Source of the DNA: Spisula solida
Taxonomy: Eukaryota; Mollusca; Bivalvia; Venerida; Mactridae
Direction: 5' to 3'
Assembly (NCBI GenBank): GCA_947247005.1
Contig: OX365948.1
Coordinates: 55,039,401-55,103,400 of the forward strand
DNA: 64,000 bases
Part shown: in pieces, positions 38,450 to 49,902 of the stretch
Layout: every line of letters starts with the position of its first letter
Numbering within the stretch: the stretch's first letter is position 1
Position numbers and translations under genes: made by a program
Notes under the pieces: generated by a model
Seen by the model: the letters and a program-made list of their open reading frames with translations, nothing else
Told to the model about the DNA's origin: nothing
The model's database searches: none

Positions 38450-38600
38450 AATCGACACCTCATTTCTGATGGTGTACGTCATCACAAATGTGTTAGGAAA
38501 GGATAGCCAGTTTCCCTTTTTACAAGCAATAACGGGTGCATCAACTGTCACAAGGCGCATTTCGAGACGATCCAATTTCTGCCACAATAGACCCAAATAA
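38450..38600 (-). mobile_element. Diverged SINE fragment (family 1 body)
   Basis: CGACACCTCATTTCTGATGG and GATAGCCAGTTTCCCTTTTT parallel the 33.8-kb and 32.9-kb family 1 bodies. The tRNA-like head is not recognisable. Weak similarity. Confidence 0.4.
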
Positions 38601-38790
38601 GACGACCCATACGTATGTAGGGTATCATTCTGGGACTACTGTCACAAGTGCTCTGAGTGTGAACAAGACGCCCCACCCCGCCCCGCTCCGCCCCGACCCC
38701 TCCCACTGGTCCCCACTATAAACCAACGATAAAAATGTCTAAACATTAATAGCATGTACATATAGTATTTGCAATAAATACATTTATTGC

Positions 38791-38925
38791 TTGAATGTCT
38801 TATAACCTTTACAAGGTTGGTTCTCTACCTTTTCATTGAATGTCTTATAACCTTTACAAGGTGGGTTCTCTACCTATTCATTGAATGTCTTATAACCTTT
38901 ACAAGGTTGGTTCTCTACCTTTTCA
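38791..38925. repeat. 45-bp minisatellite, three units
   Basis: Units start at 38791, 38836 and 38881 with TTGAATGTCTTATAACC and differ by only a few bases. Each contains AACCTTTACAAGGTT, which can form a 6-bp stem with a 3-nt loop. Non-coding. Confidence 0.95.
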
Positions 38926-39499
38926 GAATGTGATTTCAACAACGTTGACCAAGCGGTGTAAACTCATTTTTAAAATAAGTTAACATTAACAGCGTACCTG
39001 AAACATTCCAAGCTTTTGGCAAACCAGTTCGTTTTTCGCAAATTCGTTTCAAAATCTAATTCCAAAAGAAATGTCCTGACATCTCAAATGAGCACTGTTA
39101 TACAAATGTCAGGATGTTATTGTAAGAAGACACATCGAAAGCATATGAGTGCACACTTTGTACGCAGCATTTACACGGAAAACCCGTGCAATTAGAGGAG
39201 TAACTAAATCACAACACGACAGACACTTGAATACCTAAATTGCTGTAATACGTTTTACAATACATACGCATGTTCAGATGTTAATCTAAGTATTAAACCT
39301 TTCCGGCTTTTATTTTATACTCGTGTTTATGCACGTACATAATTATTTTACTCACAAAAAAACAATAAACACAACACTTGATATATTGTTTTGTATAATT
39401 AAACAACGAGTGATTAGATAAATTGTCGCCAAATTTTTCGTAACTTTCCGTGACTTTCCGTGACTTAACACGACAAGGGTATACGTTTTTACTGATCAT

Positions 39500-39690
39500 A
39501 ATAATCACCGCGTATAAACCAAATCACTGTACGACTTATTGGGGTACTATTCAATTCAACTCGTATGACTTATTGTGATTGAAACATCCGGTGATTTCCT
39601 ATCGCTGTACGACTTGTTGCAAGACTATACAATTCAACGTATACTCCTTATTGCAAAAACCGGAAGTTGACTCGTTTATACACTGTGATA
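39500..39690. repeat. 77-bp repeat family, copy 2
   Basis: Repeats of GTATGACTTATTGTGA, CGCTGTACGACTTGTTGC and ACTATACAATTCAACG, ending with AAGTTGACTCGTTTATACA, match 20435-20690 in order. The duplicated block therefore includes both the tandem units and the unique end. Confidence 0.7.
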
Positions 39691-40359
39691 ATACTATATG
39701 TAAATGTAAGTATGTTACGTTATTTTTCGCTCGTACACTTTCGTCGGGATGCGATGATATTTGCGAAATACGGTCACACATAATAAACATTTTGTTTTTC
39801 CTGGTAAGGTTACAGATTGACGTAATCAGCAGCAATCAAATTCTTAACAACGCACATATGATCACGTGATGTCACCGCACCAGTTAGACACATATTCTAC
39901 AAAACCAAATCAAGTGACAAAGTTTATTGGGAACGTGTTACTGCATATTCGTCTTCAGTTAATAAAGCTATAAAACTTGGATAATAACATTTTCCTTTGG
40001 GTTTTTTTCGCGTTTTTTAATCACGGAATTTTATTTACAGCATCCAAAATATTACACTCTGTAATAAAAAAAAAACGAAGTACTATAGTCATTGTCAATC
40101 ATGATTGTATAATTTTTTTCTGAATCCAGAAAGAATGTATATAAATGTCTTAAAAGCATAACCCTTGCCCCGCCAAATACTTTCATCAGCAAACCGATAA
40201 AGTGCTGGTGGAATCTAAATACGTATACAATTACAAACAACGTATGTATCGTCATATCAGACTGACATTTAACTAAGCATGACCAATAAATTCAAATACA
40301 ATTACAGCAGAATCGATACGATGAAATGGTAAGTTCATATCAATTGTTAAAATAAATGT

Positions 40360-40485
40360 CAAGCATGGCTTTTATTTGCCAGCCAGCTTTCTGCTGAAAT
40401 ACGGCCGCAATATGAGTGCCTCCACCCGGATTTGAACCCGGTCGATAGATTTAACGACAAACGCGCTTATCAATCTTGGTTTATA
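40360..40485 (-). mobile_element. tRNA-derived SINE (family 2), second copy, minus strand
   Basis: GCCTCCACCCGGATTTGAAC then CCGGTCG complements to a B box, and AGCTTTCTGCTGAAATACGG matches the body at 37110-37170. The A-box end is degraded (only AACGCGCTTATCAATCTTGG remains). Confidence 0.7.
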
Positions 40486-42047
40486 ACATCGGATAAAGAG
40501 TGGAAGCAAATTTTTACACCACAAATATGCTGGATTACATTGTTTTTAACATAAACCTATCTTATAAGGTCACATGACAAAACTGAAACGAAATAAATGA
40601 AGTAGTCCCTAGGAAAAGAATAGTATATACCTGTACAAGAAAACTTGTGTTCTCCCCTACGATCATTTTACCATTTTGTAACGTATCAAAAAACTGATTC
40701 CACGCGGTCGAAAAGCTGGCACAACTTTCAACTGGTCCCTAAGATGCAATAAAATAATAACTAGTCCCTATGCTTATAATGCACACTGTATGACTTTTCG
40801 ACAGTTACTTTAAAATGAATTTTATCAATAGCACCATTTACGCACATTGTAACCAACACGTACAATCTCCACAATACTAGTCCAAGATTTTACTAGTAAA
40901 AGTTCCAGCGTTTTTTTGGCAACAGTATTCAACAATAGAAATTCCAACTTTTCTTCCAGTGCCGCTAGTAGACCTACTAATCAATGCCTTCAGGCGAACT
41001 GATCTATAGTCGTAATGATATAATAATAGTCCGCTTTAATGGTACACAATGCGCGCTATCAATTCATCAAGTACATAAATTTGGTACAAATACGCAAGCA
41101 AAGCAACATTATTTCAATGGAATTCGATTTTAATATTTCTCTCGGATCCGTTAATTGAATTACCGAGAGGAATTTGTTTTAAGTTTAGGCCTACATGACT
41201 TTTATCGAATTCCGTATGTATCATACTATATTTGGACATACAGGAACAAGGCTGAAGTAAACTCGAAACACACAGGATATGACGTCATCAGTGAACGTCA
41301 CCAGCACTGATGTCACCCAACTAGGTATGTGATATTTGTATTATAACACATATATACATGTAATAGTATATACAACCGGCGTAATGGACAATAAACTGCA
41401 AAACTTGTTTGGCGCTTCTGTGGACTTGCAAACCGAAGTACCTCAAATTACAGTTGCAAATGTTAAAGAGGAGGCTTGGGTAGATGCTAATAACACGTTT
41501 GCTTTAACATACACGGTGCTTTCAATACTGAAGTAGATAAACTGCCTTCTTAATTAAAATCTATCATCCGGCAATGACGATCAAATTCTTCTTTTTGCCG
41601 TGATTTTCTCCGGTTCTGTGTGATTACAAGGCGTTTTAACTAAAATTTACGCCAACGAGTGAGGGTAATTATGCCTTAACTAAGACAGGTTACTTTGCTT
41701 CCGAAATAAGAGTTTTTGTCGAGAAGTCAGTCATGAGTCGGAAAAGAATTTCAAGATATTCTAGTGATGTATTCCTTTACTCACGAACAAATGAAATTAG
41801 GCTGACAGAGTACAGCTCCGGTACCAATACGCCTAGTATTAACACTAGTTCGCACGACCCATATGTTAGCTACCGGCATCTAAGTCAATTACGGGGGCAC
41901 AAAGCGATACATGTGGTCAAATTGGTATTGGTTCCGTCTTTTATGCATATAAGGGCGTAATGGTTGCAACGTTTGTCTACGTAATACTGCTGTTGTACAG
42001 ATGCGGTCTTCCATTGTCCCATAAACACACCATTTGCTGTGTCGCTT
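40486..42047. other. No confirmed gene; weak exon candidate at 41384-41536
   Basis: A plus-strand frame from the ATG at 41384 gives a 50-residue peptide starting MDNKLQNLFGASVDLQ and containing VTVANVKEEAW-like balanced composition, ending in a stop at 41534. A CRE (TGACGTCA) lies about 100 bp upstream near 41282. I do not recognise the peptide. It has neither splice-site support nor neighbours, so it is noted but not called. The rest of the interval shows nothing. Confidence 0.2.
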
Positions 42048-42379
42048 TCTTGTGAACGTGACCTTCTTTGTAAACGTGACCTTTCATGTGAATGTGACCT
42101 TCCATGTAAACGTGACCTTCCTTGTGAACGTGATTTTCCTTGTGAACGTGACTTTCCTTGTAAACGTGACTTTCTTGTGAACGTGACCTTCCTTGTGAAT
42201 GTGAATTTCCTTGTGAACGTGACTTTCCTTGTAAACGTGATTTTCCTTGTGAAAGTGACCTCCCTTGTGAATGTGACTCTTCTCGTTAACCTGACATTGC
42301 TTGTAAACGTGCCTTTTTATGAACATGACATTCCATAGGAATGTGACTTCTTTGTGATACCTTCCTTTTGAACGTGACG
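42048..42379. repeat. 18-bp minisatellite, about 19 units
   Basis: The unit is close to TTCCTTGTGAACGTGACT. One unit near 42172 is 17 bp, which shifts the frame halfway through the array. Plus-strand translation therefore changes from C-E-R-D-F-P to L-V-N-V-T-F repeats, while the minus strand reads K-V-T-F-T-R. Open frames of 99 and 80 codons result only because 18 is a multiple of three and the unit lacks stops. No evidence for a gene. Confidence 0.92.
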
Positions 42380-42472
42380 CTCTCGGTAAGTATGAATTGT
42401 GAAAGTAGTAAATATTTTATGTTTTAACAAAACTAATCTTGCGGTTCTGAATCAAATGTTACCGTTTCGTTC

Positions 42473-42778
42473 ATAGGCATTTGGTTTCAACTCGCCGTAA
42501 ATTAATTATTTGCCCTAGTCTCTGATTGGCCCGGGTACTAAAGAGAGTAGAAGGTTGGGAAGCGGCCATGTTTATCCGCAACGGATATGACGTTCCGACA
42601 GCTGGTACCCAGTTTTTCTACAGTTGTCACAACAAACACGGATGCAAGTTCTTGAGACGTCATATCCGTTGCGGATAAACATGGCCGCTTCCCAATCTTC
42701 TACTCTCTTCAGTACCCGGGTTGATCAGTGACAAGTGCAAATTATTAATTTACAGCAATTTGAAACCAAGTGCTATGG
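42473..42778. mobile_element. Foldback/MITE element with ~120-bp arms
   Basis: The inner arms 42530-42593 and 42657-42720 are reverse complements at 62 of 64 positions (AAGCGGCCATGTTTATCCGC … AACGGATATGACGT). The outer ~57 bp of each arm (CATTTGGTTTCAACTCGCCG and TGAAACCAAGTGCTATG) also pair, with more changes. The ~63-bp loop contains GCTGGTACCCAGTTTTTC. Related elements at 51941-52219 and 57388-57666 share both arms and loop. No coding frame. Confidence 0.9.
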
Positions 42779-43412
42779 TTTCGTTTGACAAGGAGGTAGA
42801 ACTGTTGATTGCGAATGATCAAACACACATCCCAGTGACGTATCAATAAATAAACAATCAAATTGACTACGCTATATTACGTACATATTTGATGTGTTCC
42901 GCACCATTAATTTTCATACTTCTAGAACACATTGGTACCTTTAGTTATTAATATTGCATATTTAAAGTAGCGTAATGTAACGTATGACTGCTTATAATAA
43001 TTCGCTTCTATTTCTGTGTTGTATTCAAATTATCTTGGGTCCGACGCTATTGCATGTTTTATCACTTGCATAGATGAATCGGAACGGTCCGTTCGGCATT
43101 TATCGCTTCCTGACGTCGCCAGATAAAATACTTTATTCTACAGCAGAATTGTACGAGGTGCTCCGAATGGCATAGATGATGTTGTTTATGAAACCTAGAG
43201 TCATTTCACTGAAGTACACACCTTTCTGACGACAATGTCAATTTGGGATTTTCATATATTGCTTATTTTAACTCAACAACCGAGAGCATGAGTTAAAACA
43301 TTGTCTGGATTGATCAACATATGCTTTTGATTTATTTCAATTCACCTTAACCCTTATAACTTCTGCCTATGAAACCTGAGCATTTATTGATGGATAAGAA
43401 ATCATATGTAAG

Positions 43413-43817
43413 CTAAGTATTGATTGGTTGAGAAATGAGTGCTAAGCGTTAATTGGTTGACGAGAAATAAAAGCTAAGCATTGATTGGTTGATGAGAAAT
43501 AAAAGCTAAGCATTGATTGGTTGATGATAAATGTAAGCTAAGCATTGATTGGTTGATGGGAACTAAAAGCTAAGCATTGATTTGTTGATGATAAATGTTA
43601 GCTAACCATTGATTGGGTGATGAGAAATGTAAGTTAAGCATTGATTGGTTGATGAGAAATGAAAGCTACTTTAAGCATTGATTGGTTGATGAAAGCTAAG
43701 CATTGATTGATCGAGGATAAATATAAGCTAAGCATTGATTGGTTGATGATAAATGAAAGCTAAGCATTGATTGGTTGGTGAGAAATGTAAGCTAAGCAAT
43801 GATTGGTCGATTAGGAA
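43413..43817. repeat. 32-bp minisatellite, 13 units
   Basis: The unit is close to CTAAGCATTGATTGGTTGAT then GAGAAATGAAAG, with single-base variants and two units of altered length. Most units carry ATTGGTTG, the reverse of CAACCAAT, so the array is also a series of inverted CCAAT boxes. Non-coding. Confidence 0.95.
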
Positions 43818-44870
43818 GTTCAATCAACGTGAAAATCTACATGTCGTCTTTAGAAGCGATGCTCATGCGAAATCACGTTCATTCGATCAGAAAGAGCACA
43901 AACATAACAACTCATCAAATTATTCATTTTATTTACAAACAAATGACAATTTGAAATAATATAAAGAGCCATATTTCAAAAGTTATCTGGTTTGATCGGA
44001 GAACAGAACCTTGGCGTCAAATGTAAAAAATGTAGACAAAAAGTGTTTACAAGTCCTGAGGGTTTAAATGATTATACATAATGCTGACATTTCTTGTCAA
44101 AATCATTTCTTGGCAAAATCTCACAGTGTAAACAAATCGCCATGCACGCGATCTGGAAACTGACATGAACAGTTGGCACCGAAATATCTCCTTAAGTTAC
44201 GTAAAGGAATACATTTTAATACTCTTCTTAAACTCGTCTTAAACTCGTGTTATTTTAACCAGGCACATTCTGAATAAAGACCATACACTATAAAATTCGT
44301 AGCACTGACAGCGTGAATCAAGTTTTTCTTTTAACGGAGTTTTGACATCTGATGGAATTTTCTCAAAACCAGTAATTGGATCCTGATTGCGAAGCAACAG
44401 TACGTGAAACTAATCGAAAATTTCACGACTGGAATAGAAAATAGATGATACTGTACTGTTATAGACTTTAGATGTACATGTGTATGTATTTGTAGAGGCA
44501 TTGTAAATTAAATATTTTCTGACCTGAAACACTTTTGTCTTAGAAACGTACTTGTGGTTTTGAATTGTCCCACCCAAAAAGCGTAAATTGAAAATATCAA
44601 GATGTGATTTCAATAGTGTAGATCTGTAACAAAAAGCTTCTATGAACGAAAGTAATTTACGTGGAATTACTTAAAAGTATTCTAGCCAAAGACGGGGTAA
44701 TGTCCAATTAAACCTAAAGCTGCACCAGACAACTTGATTTAATTACTAATTGTCTCTTTTGTTACAGAAAGTGGCGAAACTTAATGTTTCAATGTACGTA
44801 AATAAACCTGTCCGCGTGTACCTAAAGGGCGACAAGGCCGATGCAGAAGAAACATAAGTGTTATACAAAA
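43818..44870. other. Unannotated interval
   Basis: No recognisable gene or repeat boundary. A short tandem CTTAAACTCGT occurs at about 44226-44248. Confidence 0.45.
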
Positions 44871-45620
44871 CACTAGGGTGACTCCGTAGAAGCACAAGGG
44901 CGACACAACAGAAACATAAACACAAGGGTGACTCCGTAGAAGCACAAGGGCGACACAACAGAAACATAAACACAAGGGTGACTCCGTAGAAGCACAAGGA
45001 CGACACAACAGAAACATAAACACAAGGGTGACTCCGTAGAAGCACAAGGACGACACAACAGAAACATAAACACAAGGGTGACTCCGTAGAAGCACAAGGA
45101 CGACACAACAGAAACATAAACACAAGGGTGACTCCGTAGAAGCACAAGGACGACACAACAGAAACATAAACACAAGGGTGACTCCGTAGAAGCATAAGGA
45201 CGACACAACAGAAACATAAACACAAGGGTGACTCAGTAGAAGCATAAGGACGACACAACAGAAACATAAACACAAGGGTGACTCCGTAGAAGCATAAGGA
45301 CGACACAACAGAAACATAAACACAAGGGTGACTCCGTAGAAGCACAAGGACGACACAACAGAAACATAAACATAAGGGTGACTCTGTAGAAGCATAAGGA
45401 CGACACAACAGAAACATAAACACAAGGGTGACTCCGTAGAAGCACAAGGACGACACAACAGAAACATAAACATAAGGGTGACTCAGTAGAAGCATAAGGA
45501 CGACACAACAGAAACATAAACATAAGGGTGACTCTGTAGAAGCATAAGGACGACACAACAGAAACATCAACATAAGGGTGACTCCGTAGAAGCACAAGGG
45601 CGACACAACAGAAACATAAA
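44871..45620. repeat. 50-bp minisatellite, 15 units
   Basis: Exact 50-bp spacing: CACAAGGGTGACTCCGTAGA recurs at 44921, 44971, 45021 and so on to 45571, with diverged half-units on both sides (about 44826 and 45621-45670). Variation is mostly G/A at a few fixed sites. Because 50 is not a multiple of three, three units make a 50-codon super-repeat and all three minus frames are open, giving overlapping 116-296-codon frames of Cys/Leu/Val/Ser-rich peptide. I treat these as artefacts, not a secreted or membrane protein. Confidence 0.97.
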
Positions 45621-46496
45621 GACAAGGGCAGCACAAAAGAAACGCAAGAGTGACTCCGTAGAAACAATTTGGAGAAGCACATGAGCAACGCTATGGCACC
45701 ACAGGCTGAGAAGGAACACAATGACAGTACAGAAACAACGCAAGGGCAATACAGGATGCAGTTAAATTGAGAACTGACATAACAGGCGCCTCGTGATGCA
45801 GATTTCAAATATGCACTAACGGCCTTCTCATCCTGAGTCAGTCATATATACCCAAACATGTATACACATTAAGCCGTAGTTAGCCCATACGTCTAAGAAA
45901 TAAATCTACGCGCAAGTCGTCGAACGACTCCATGTAGCCATGTAGTACTGCGTAATTAACACTGTGAGCTTTCAATTGGTCCATGGACCTTTCCACTTTC
46001 TTCATTTATCATCATTAACAGAATTTCCACGGACCAGTCCTGATAATTAAGCTGTCCAAAATGGTGTGGTAGGCCTCTCTACGCAAATTATACTCGACTT
46101 GTGATAAATGTAACTATCTGAAGTGACAAGTCTCACAGTGGAGAAATCCGGAGAAACCCGCTTGTTAAATAAGCTTGTGGTTTAGCATTGTTATTATTTG
46201 GGAGTACAGCCCTGGGATTTTTGGAAACGGTACCGATGTTTGCCATTATTTTAAACGTACATTTATGGGAGGGAAATTTACGACGAATCGTCCCATATTT
46301 ACTTTACTAGCAGTTAACCACGTGATCGTATATTTACTTCATTCATATTCTGAATCTTCGACGTAAATTGCTTTAAACATACTTAATCAAACCATCAATT
46401 ATAAAGCTCTGTGTAGGGGTTGTTAGAAGACTGTGTGTTTAGTCCCTTTGACAGTATGTTATTCATTGGGAGACTAACCGGTCGCTTCATCCCGAT

Positions 46497-46921
46497 GAAT
46501 AAAATAAATGTACCAGATTTATATAGCGCCTTTTAATGCAAACACACGTTCAAAGGCACTTTACATTATAGTGTTGCAGCTACAAGGGCGCAAGTGCATC
46601 CTCTACCAGTGTAGATACAGCATGATCTGACCAGATGGACAGACAAAGACAAAGCCCCTGAAGGGAGAGAGAGACATTAGATACAGGCATGTCCGGCGCT
46701 GCAGAAGTGCGCCTAGCTCTTATTTCGAAAAGACAGTCAGGTTCCTTAATGTGCCCGGTGTATAGCACCGATACACAGCTTTGTGGCACCTTTACCCAGA
46801 TACTTTGCTTTACACACGGTCAGATACAGCGGGAAATATTATAAATATTTCCGACAAGTCCAGTTACTTACCGGAGATTGAACCTGTCCCAGTGCGTTAC
46901 CACTGAGCTATCGCCGCTGAT
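46497..46921 (-). mobile_element. tRNA-derived SINE with L2-clade 3' tail
   Basis: Read on the minus strand from about 46920, AGCGGCGATAGCTCAGTGG (A box TAGCTCAGTGG) and GACAGGTTCAATCTCCGG (B box) form a pol III head. About 370 nt later the element ends with TAAAGTGCCTTTGAACGTGT, then AAGGCGCTATATAAATCTGG. The paired AGTGCCTTT/AAAGGCGCT stem and CTATATAAAT resemble the conserved 3' tail of L2-clade LINEs such as eel UnaL2, which SINEs borrow for mobilisation. It is the most complete SINE in the window. Confidence 0.8.
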
Positions 46922-47196
46922 AAGGCCTCAAACCAGTCCTGGGACTTCCTTTATACACAGAGCGTTTATCAAGTCCATAACATTGTCTACATTGCTATAC
47001 CCGTCTATTATACCGTTTAACAACTTAAGAAACTTCCAATAAACGATTTCTAACCCATATATTCCGTGCCCAAAGTAGACGCTCTAACAGAAAACCCGGT
47101 GTCACCGGTTAGTATAGTTTTATGCCATATAATGAAAATTGACATTCGGCACGCACAATGGCAATTTTCATCATCAGGTTTATAAAGACTAGGGTA

Positions 47197-47426
47197 CTGT
47201 TTTATCAAAGCGCTTACTGAAACCATACAATTACGTCCCAAATTTGAATTCTTTGTTATTCTTCAACTTCTACAAATTACGACAGAGGAATACCCAACAT
47301 CCGCAATGATTCAGTAAAGATCTCCTGCACACAATATTAGTCCCCTATTTTTAGTTGTAAAAACATTATAAGGAATCTAAATTGGAGCGTAAGTTTAATA
47401 TTTTCGTAAGTGCTTAAATAAAACAA
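47197..47426. mobile_element. MITE-A copy 3
   Basis: Begins CTGTTTTATCAAAGCGCTTA after TA (47195-47196) and ends TCGTAAGTGCTTAAATAAAAC. Interior words CAAATTTGAATTCTTTGTTA and TCCCCTATTT align with the other copies. Confidence 0.8.
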
Positions 47427-47589
47427 GTCCCAGGTATATACTAAATCACCACAATCATATCTGTATATAATGTCGGTAAAACAACAGTTCACCATTGTCG
47501 TTTACTACTGCCGAGTCGGAGAAAGGATTAAACATCACTGTACCAATCCATCGATACTCTCTTCTGATCGACTTTTGAACAGGACCTAT

Positions 47590-47807
47590 CGCTGAGAACA
47601 TTCTTGATATCTTTGGCATATTTGAAATCTGCATCTCGATGCGCTTCTTATGAGCCTATGTTCATGTAAATTGGAAGTGGTCATGTCGACCAATCTGAAG
47701 TTTAAAGAGCTTGTTTTTCCAAAAGTAAAAATTAGTTTTAAGACAGTTATATCTTGTTTTCTCAATCTATCGAGATTGTACTTACGACATTCTTAATCTA
47801 ATCCAGC
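47590..47807 (+). mobile_element. MITE-B copy 3
   Basis: CATATTTGAAATCTGCATCT, TTATGAGCCTATGTTCATGT and TTGTACTTACGACATTCTTA match the other MITE-B copies. The left terminus is degraded (CGCTGAGAACATTCT). Same orientation as copies 1, 4 and 5. Confidence 0.75.
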
Positions 47808-48460
47808 TATATAGAACATGATGACGACCATGATTCAGTGTGTATTGTTGTGGAAACGTCACTCATCTGAGTTGCAGAACAAAGGAGTATATTAGAGAGA
47901 AGAATGGGTTTTTTCCCCTTCACTGATGCGCTGTCAACTTGTTTGTACTTAGCTTTATGACTATATGTAAGCAAATATTGCCATCAATAGCTTTTATCAC
48001 AGTTCCAACAATAAGGAACAATGGTGATGTCATGCGTAAAAAGATACATTCAACGAGCACAATAAACGGAACAGCATAAAAAGGCAAGGGTATTAAACAA
48101 TTGCATGTACGCGGACGACAAACACTTATTTATGAAGACAAAAGGGTCAAATGACACCCTATTACATAATCAATATAATTATATCATGGAATTATAATCC
48201 ATGTGTTACATATATAGCTGTTTTCCTATAATTATATATTTTTCCGGGCCATAATAGCGTAACTGGCCCTAACAATTACTTATAACGGCCTGAAAACAGA
48301 ATTACGTGACGTAAAATGGTGCAATATTTTTACTTCAATTTTAAGAACCAATAAAATGTTTCTAAAGCAAAAACAGACACAGATATAGGAACAAAATATA
48401 ATATGTGTGGTTTTGGAAATTAAAGCGAATTATAGGGTGAAGTCAAATATGTATTGTAAA

Positions 48461-48602
48461 CGACAATACCCGATGTAGCTGGTGGGAGGGTCTTGATAAT
48501 TGGCTCTCGGTTCGCATAATCACCCTCGGGCTAAAGCCACTCGTGTGATTATGCTTCCTGTTCCCGTTTATCTAGACCGCCCTACACAGCAGTGTATTGT
48601 CC
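48461..48602. mobile_element. Small foldback element next to the duplication
   Basis: Termini CGACAATACCC and AGTGTATTGTC are inverted. Inner blocks GGAGGGTCTTGATAA and TTATCTAGACCGCCC pair partly, and the centre GCATAATCACCCTCGGGC … GTGTGATTATGC forms a 9-bp stem with further partial pairing. The arms are diverged. It lies about 15 bp before the start of duplication copy 1. Confidence 0.55.
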
Positions 48603-49212
48603 TCTAAATATACTAGTACATGTACCAAACTTTCCTGACCTAGATAATATACATATCACATCTTTATGAACATGGTATAACTTTAAAAACAACAATTAAC
48701 TTTCAAATCCTTCTCACGTTATCCATGTTTCATATATAATAGAGGCTTTGACATTGTACAAAGCTTGTTATCATTATTTTTAGGAGAAGTCTCTATTCTA
48801 TTGACATTATTGACATAATAAACTATGAGGTTTTGTTTTTAACGATGAAAGAATCTTAAATATGTTTAAATGTGTTCGTTAAATCATTGTGTTTTAAATT
48901 GATATTATGTGAATTTCCGACATCTATTTCCAGTAGCACTATTACGATTAAGTTACCGTGTGATATTAAGCAAGAAAATATTAGAAATAGTCCATTGGGA
49001 AATAATGCAATCGCATAGTTATCAGAGGCAACTAAAGTAATTGAATCTAGCTTTTTGTCTAAATCAATCTTGCGAATAAGTATACCCATGAACACAACGA
49101 AAATAACAGATGCAGATATGCTGCAATCCAATATTGCATTCTGTAGGCTCTTGTCAAAACACATTAAGTGCTATAAGGTAATACATACTTCAATACTTAC
49201 TTCCCTGATTAT

Positions 49213-49250
49213 ATTATAAGTCAGACAGGGAATGCAGCACTCAAAGTAAC
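49213..49250 (-). repeat. R2 motif copy, minus strand
   Basis: AAGTCAGACAGGGAATGCAG then CACTCAAAG complements to the R2 core (TGAGTGCTGCATTCCCTGTC). Duplicated at about 54661-54693. A T/G-rich tract with two internal GAGCATTGTGCCTTGTA-like units lies upstream of it on the minus strand. Confidence 0.6.
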
Positions 49251-49607
49251 TAGCTGAGCACAGGAAGCATTAAAACATACAAGGCACAATGCTCAACTGA
49301 ACCAACCGAGCACAGAAAACATAAAACACATACATGTACAAGACACAATGCTCAACTAAACAATTAAAGATCCGCACAAGTTCAAGCTGTCGAAAAGTAG
49401 AAATAATTAGTTTCAGCTGTCAAAAAGCTGAATGCCCTAAACACTTTAAGGGTTATAAGACAAAACATACTTCACTGAGTGAAAGCTTAACAGAAACAAT
49501 AGCAACCTTATTGCATGAACACTTGGAGGTACATAGCAACACATACATGATGTACAGTCATCGACATTAGTATTAACAAAATATAATGTCAAAATCTGCA
49601 GATTTGT

Positions 49608-49720
49608 AGAGCGTAAAGCCTAGGCCCCACTGAGCATTTTTTGCCTCCTCCATCGTCCTCCTGATCGAAATAAATGAGCTTTCAGCTGAACATCGGGAAC
49701 AAGTTCCTCGTGGTCTAGCT
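49608..49720. mobile_element. Left-half fragment of the TTA-flanked MITE
   Basis: AAGCCTAGGCCCCACTGAGC and TTCAGCTGAACATCGGGAAC with TCCTCGTGGT match 24771-24870. The right terminus is absent, so this is a truncated relative. Confidence 0.65.
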
Positions 49721-49865
49721 ATTCACAAAGTAACATATGCTGAATCCGTTATAGACAATGTTAAAGGTGTTTGGTATCAACATAAAAGAGCCACGAAAAC
49801 AGAGTCAACATGTACTAACGCAAACGTCTTCATAGTTTTACAACACCTCAACATTACAGAAAGAG

Positions 49866-49902
49866 AATAATAAATCGGACAGGGAAAGTAGAACTCGAAC
49901 TC
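49866..49902 (-). repeat. R2 motif copy, minus strand
   Basis: AATAATAAATCGGACAGGGA then AAGTAGAACTCGAAC complements to the R2 core, including the ATTTATTATT end. Duplicated at about 55311-55348. Confidence 0.6.

Noticed and set aside
38791..43817. CRISPR-like arrays
   Set aside because: The 45-, 18-, 32- and 50-bp repeats are contiguous with no unique spacers, and the DNA is animal in character.
44746..45808. Overlapping minus-strand open frames of 116-296 codons, Cys/Leu/Ser-rich, resembling a multi-pass membrane or secreted repeat protein
   Set aside because: They are all translations of one 50-bp minisatellite in its different frames. The period is not a multiple of three, all three minus frames are open, and no flanking domain or splice context supports a gene.
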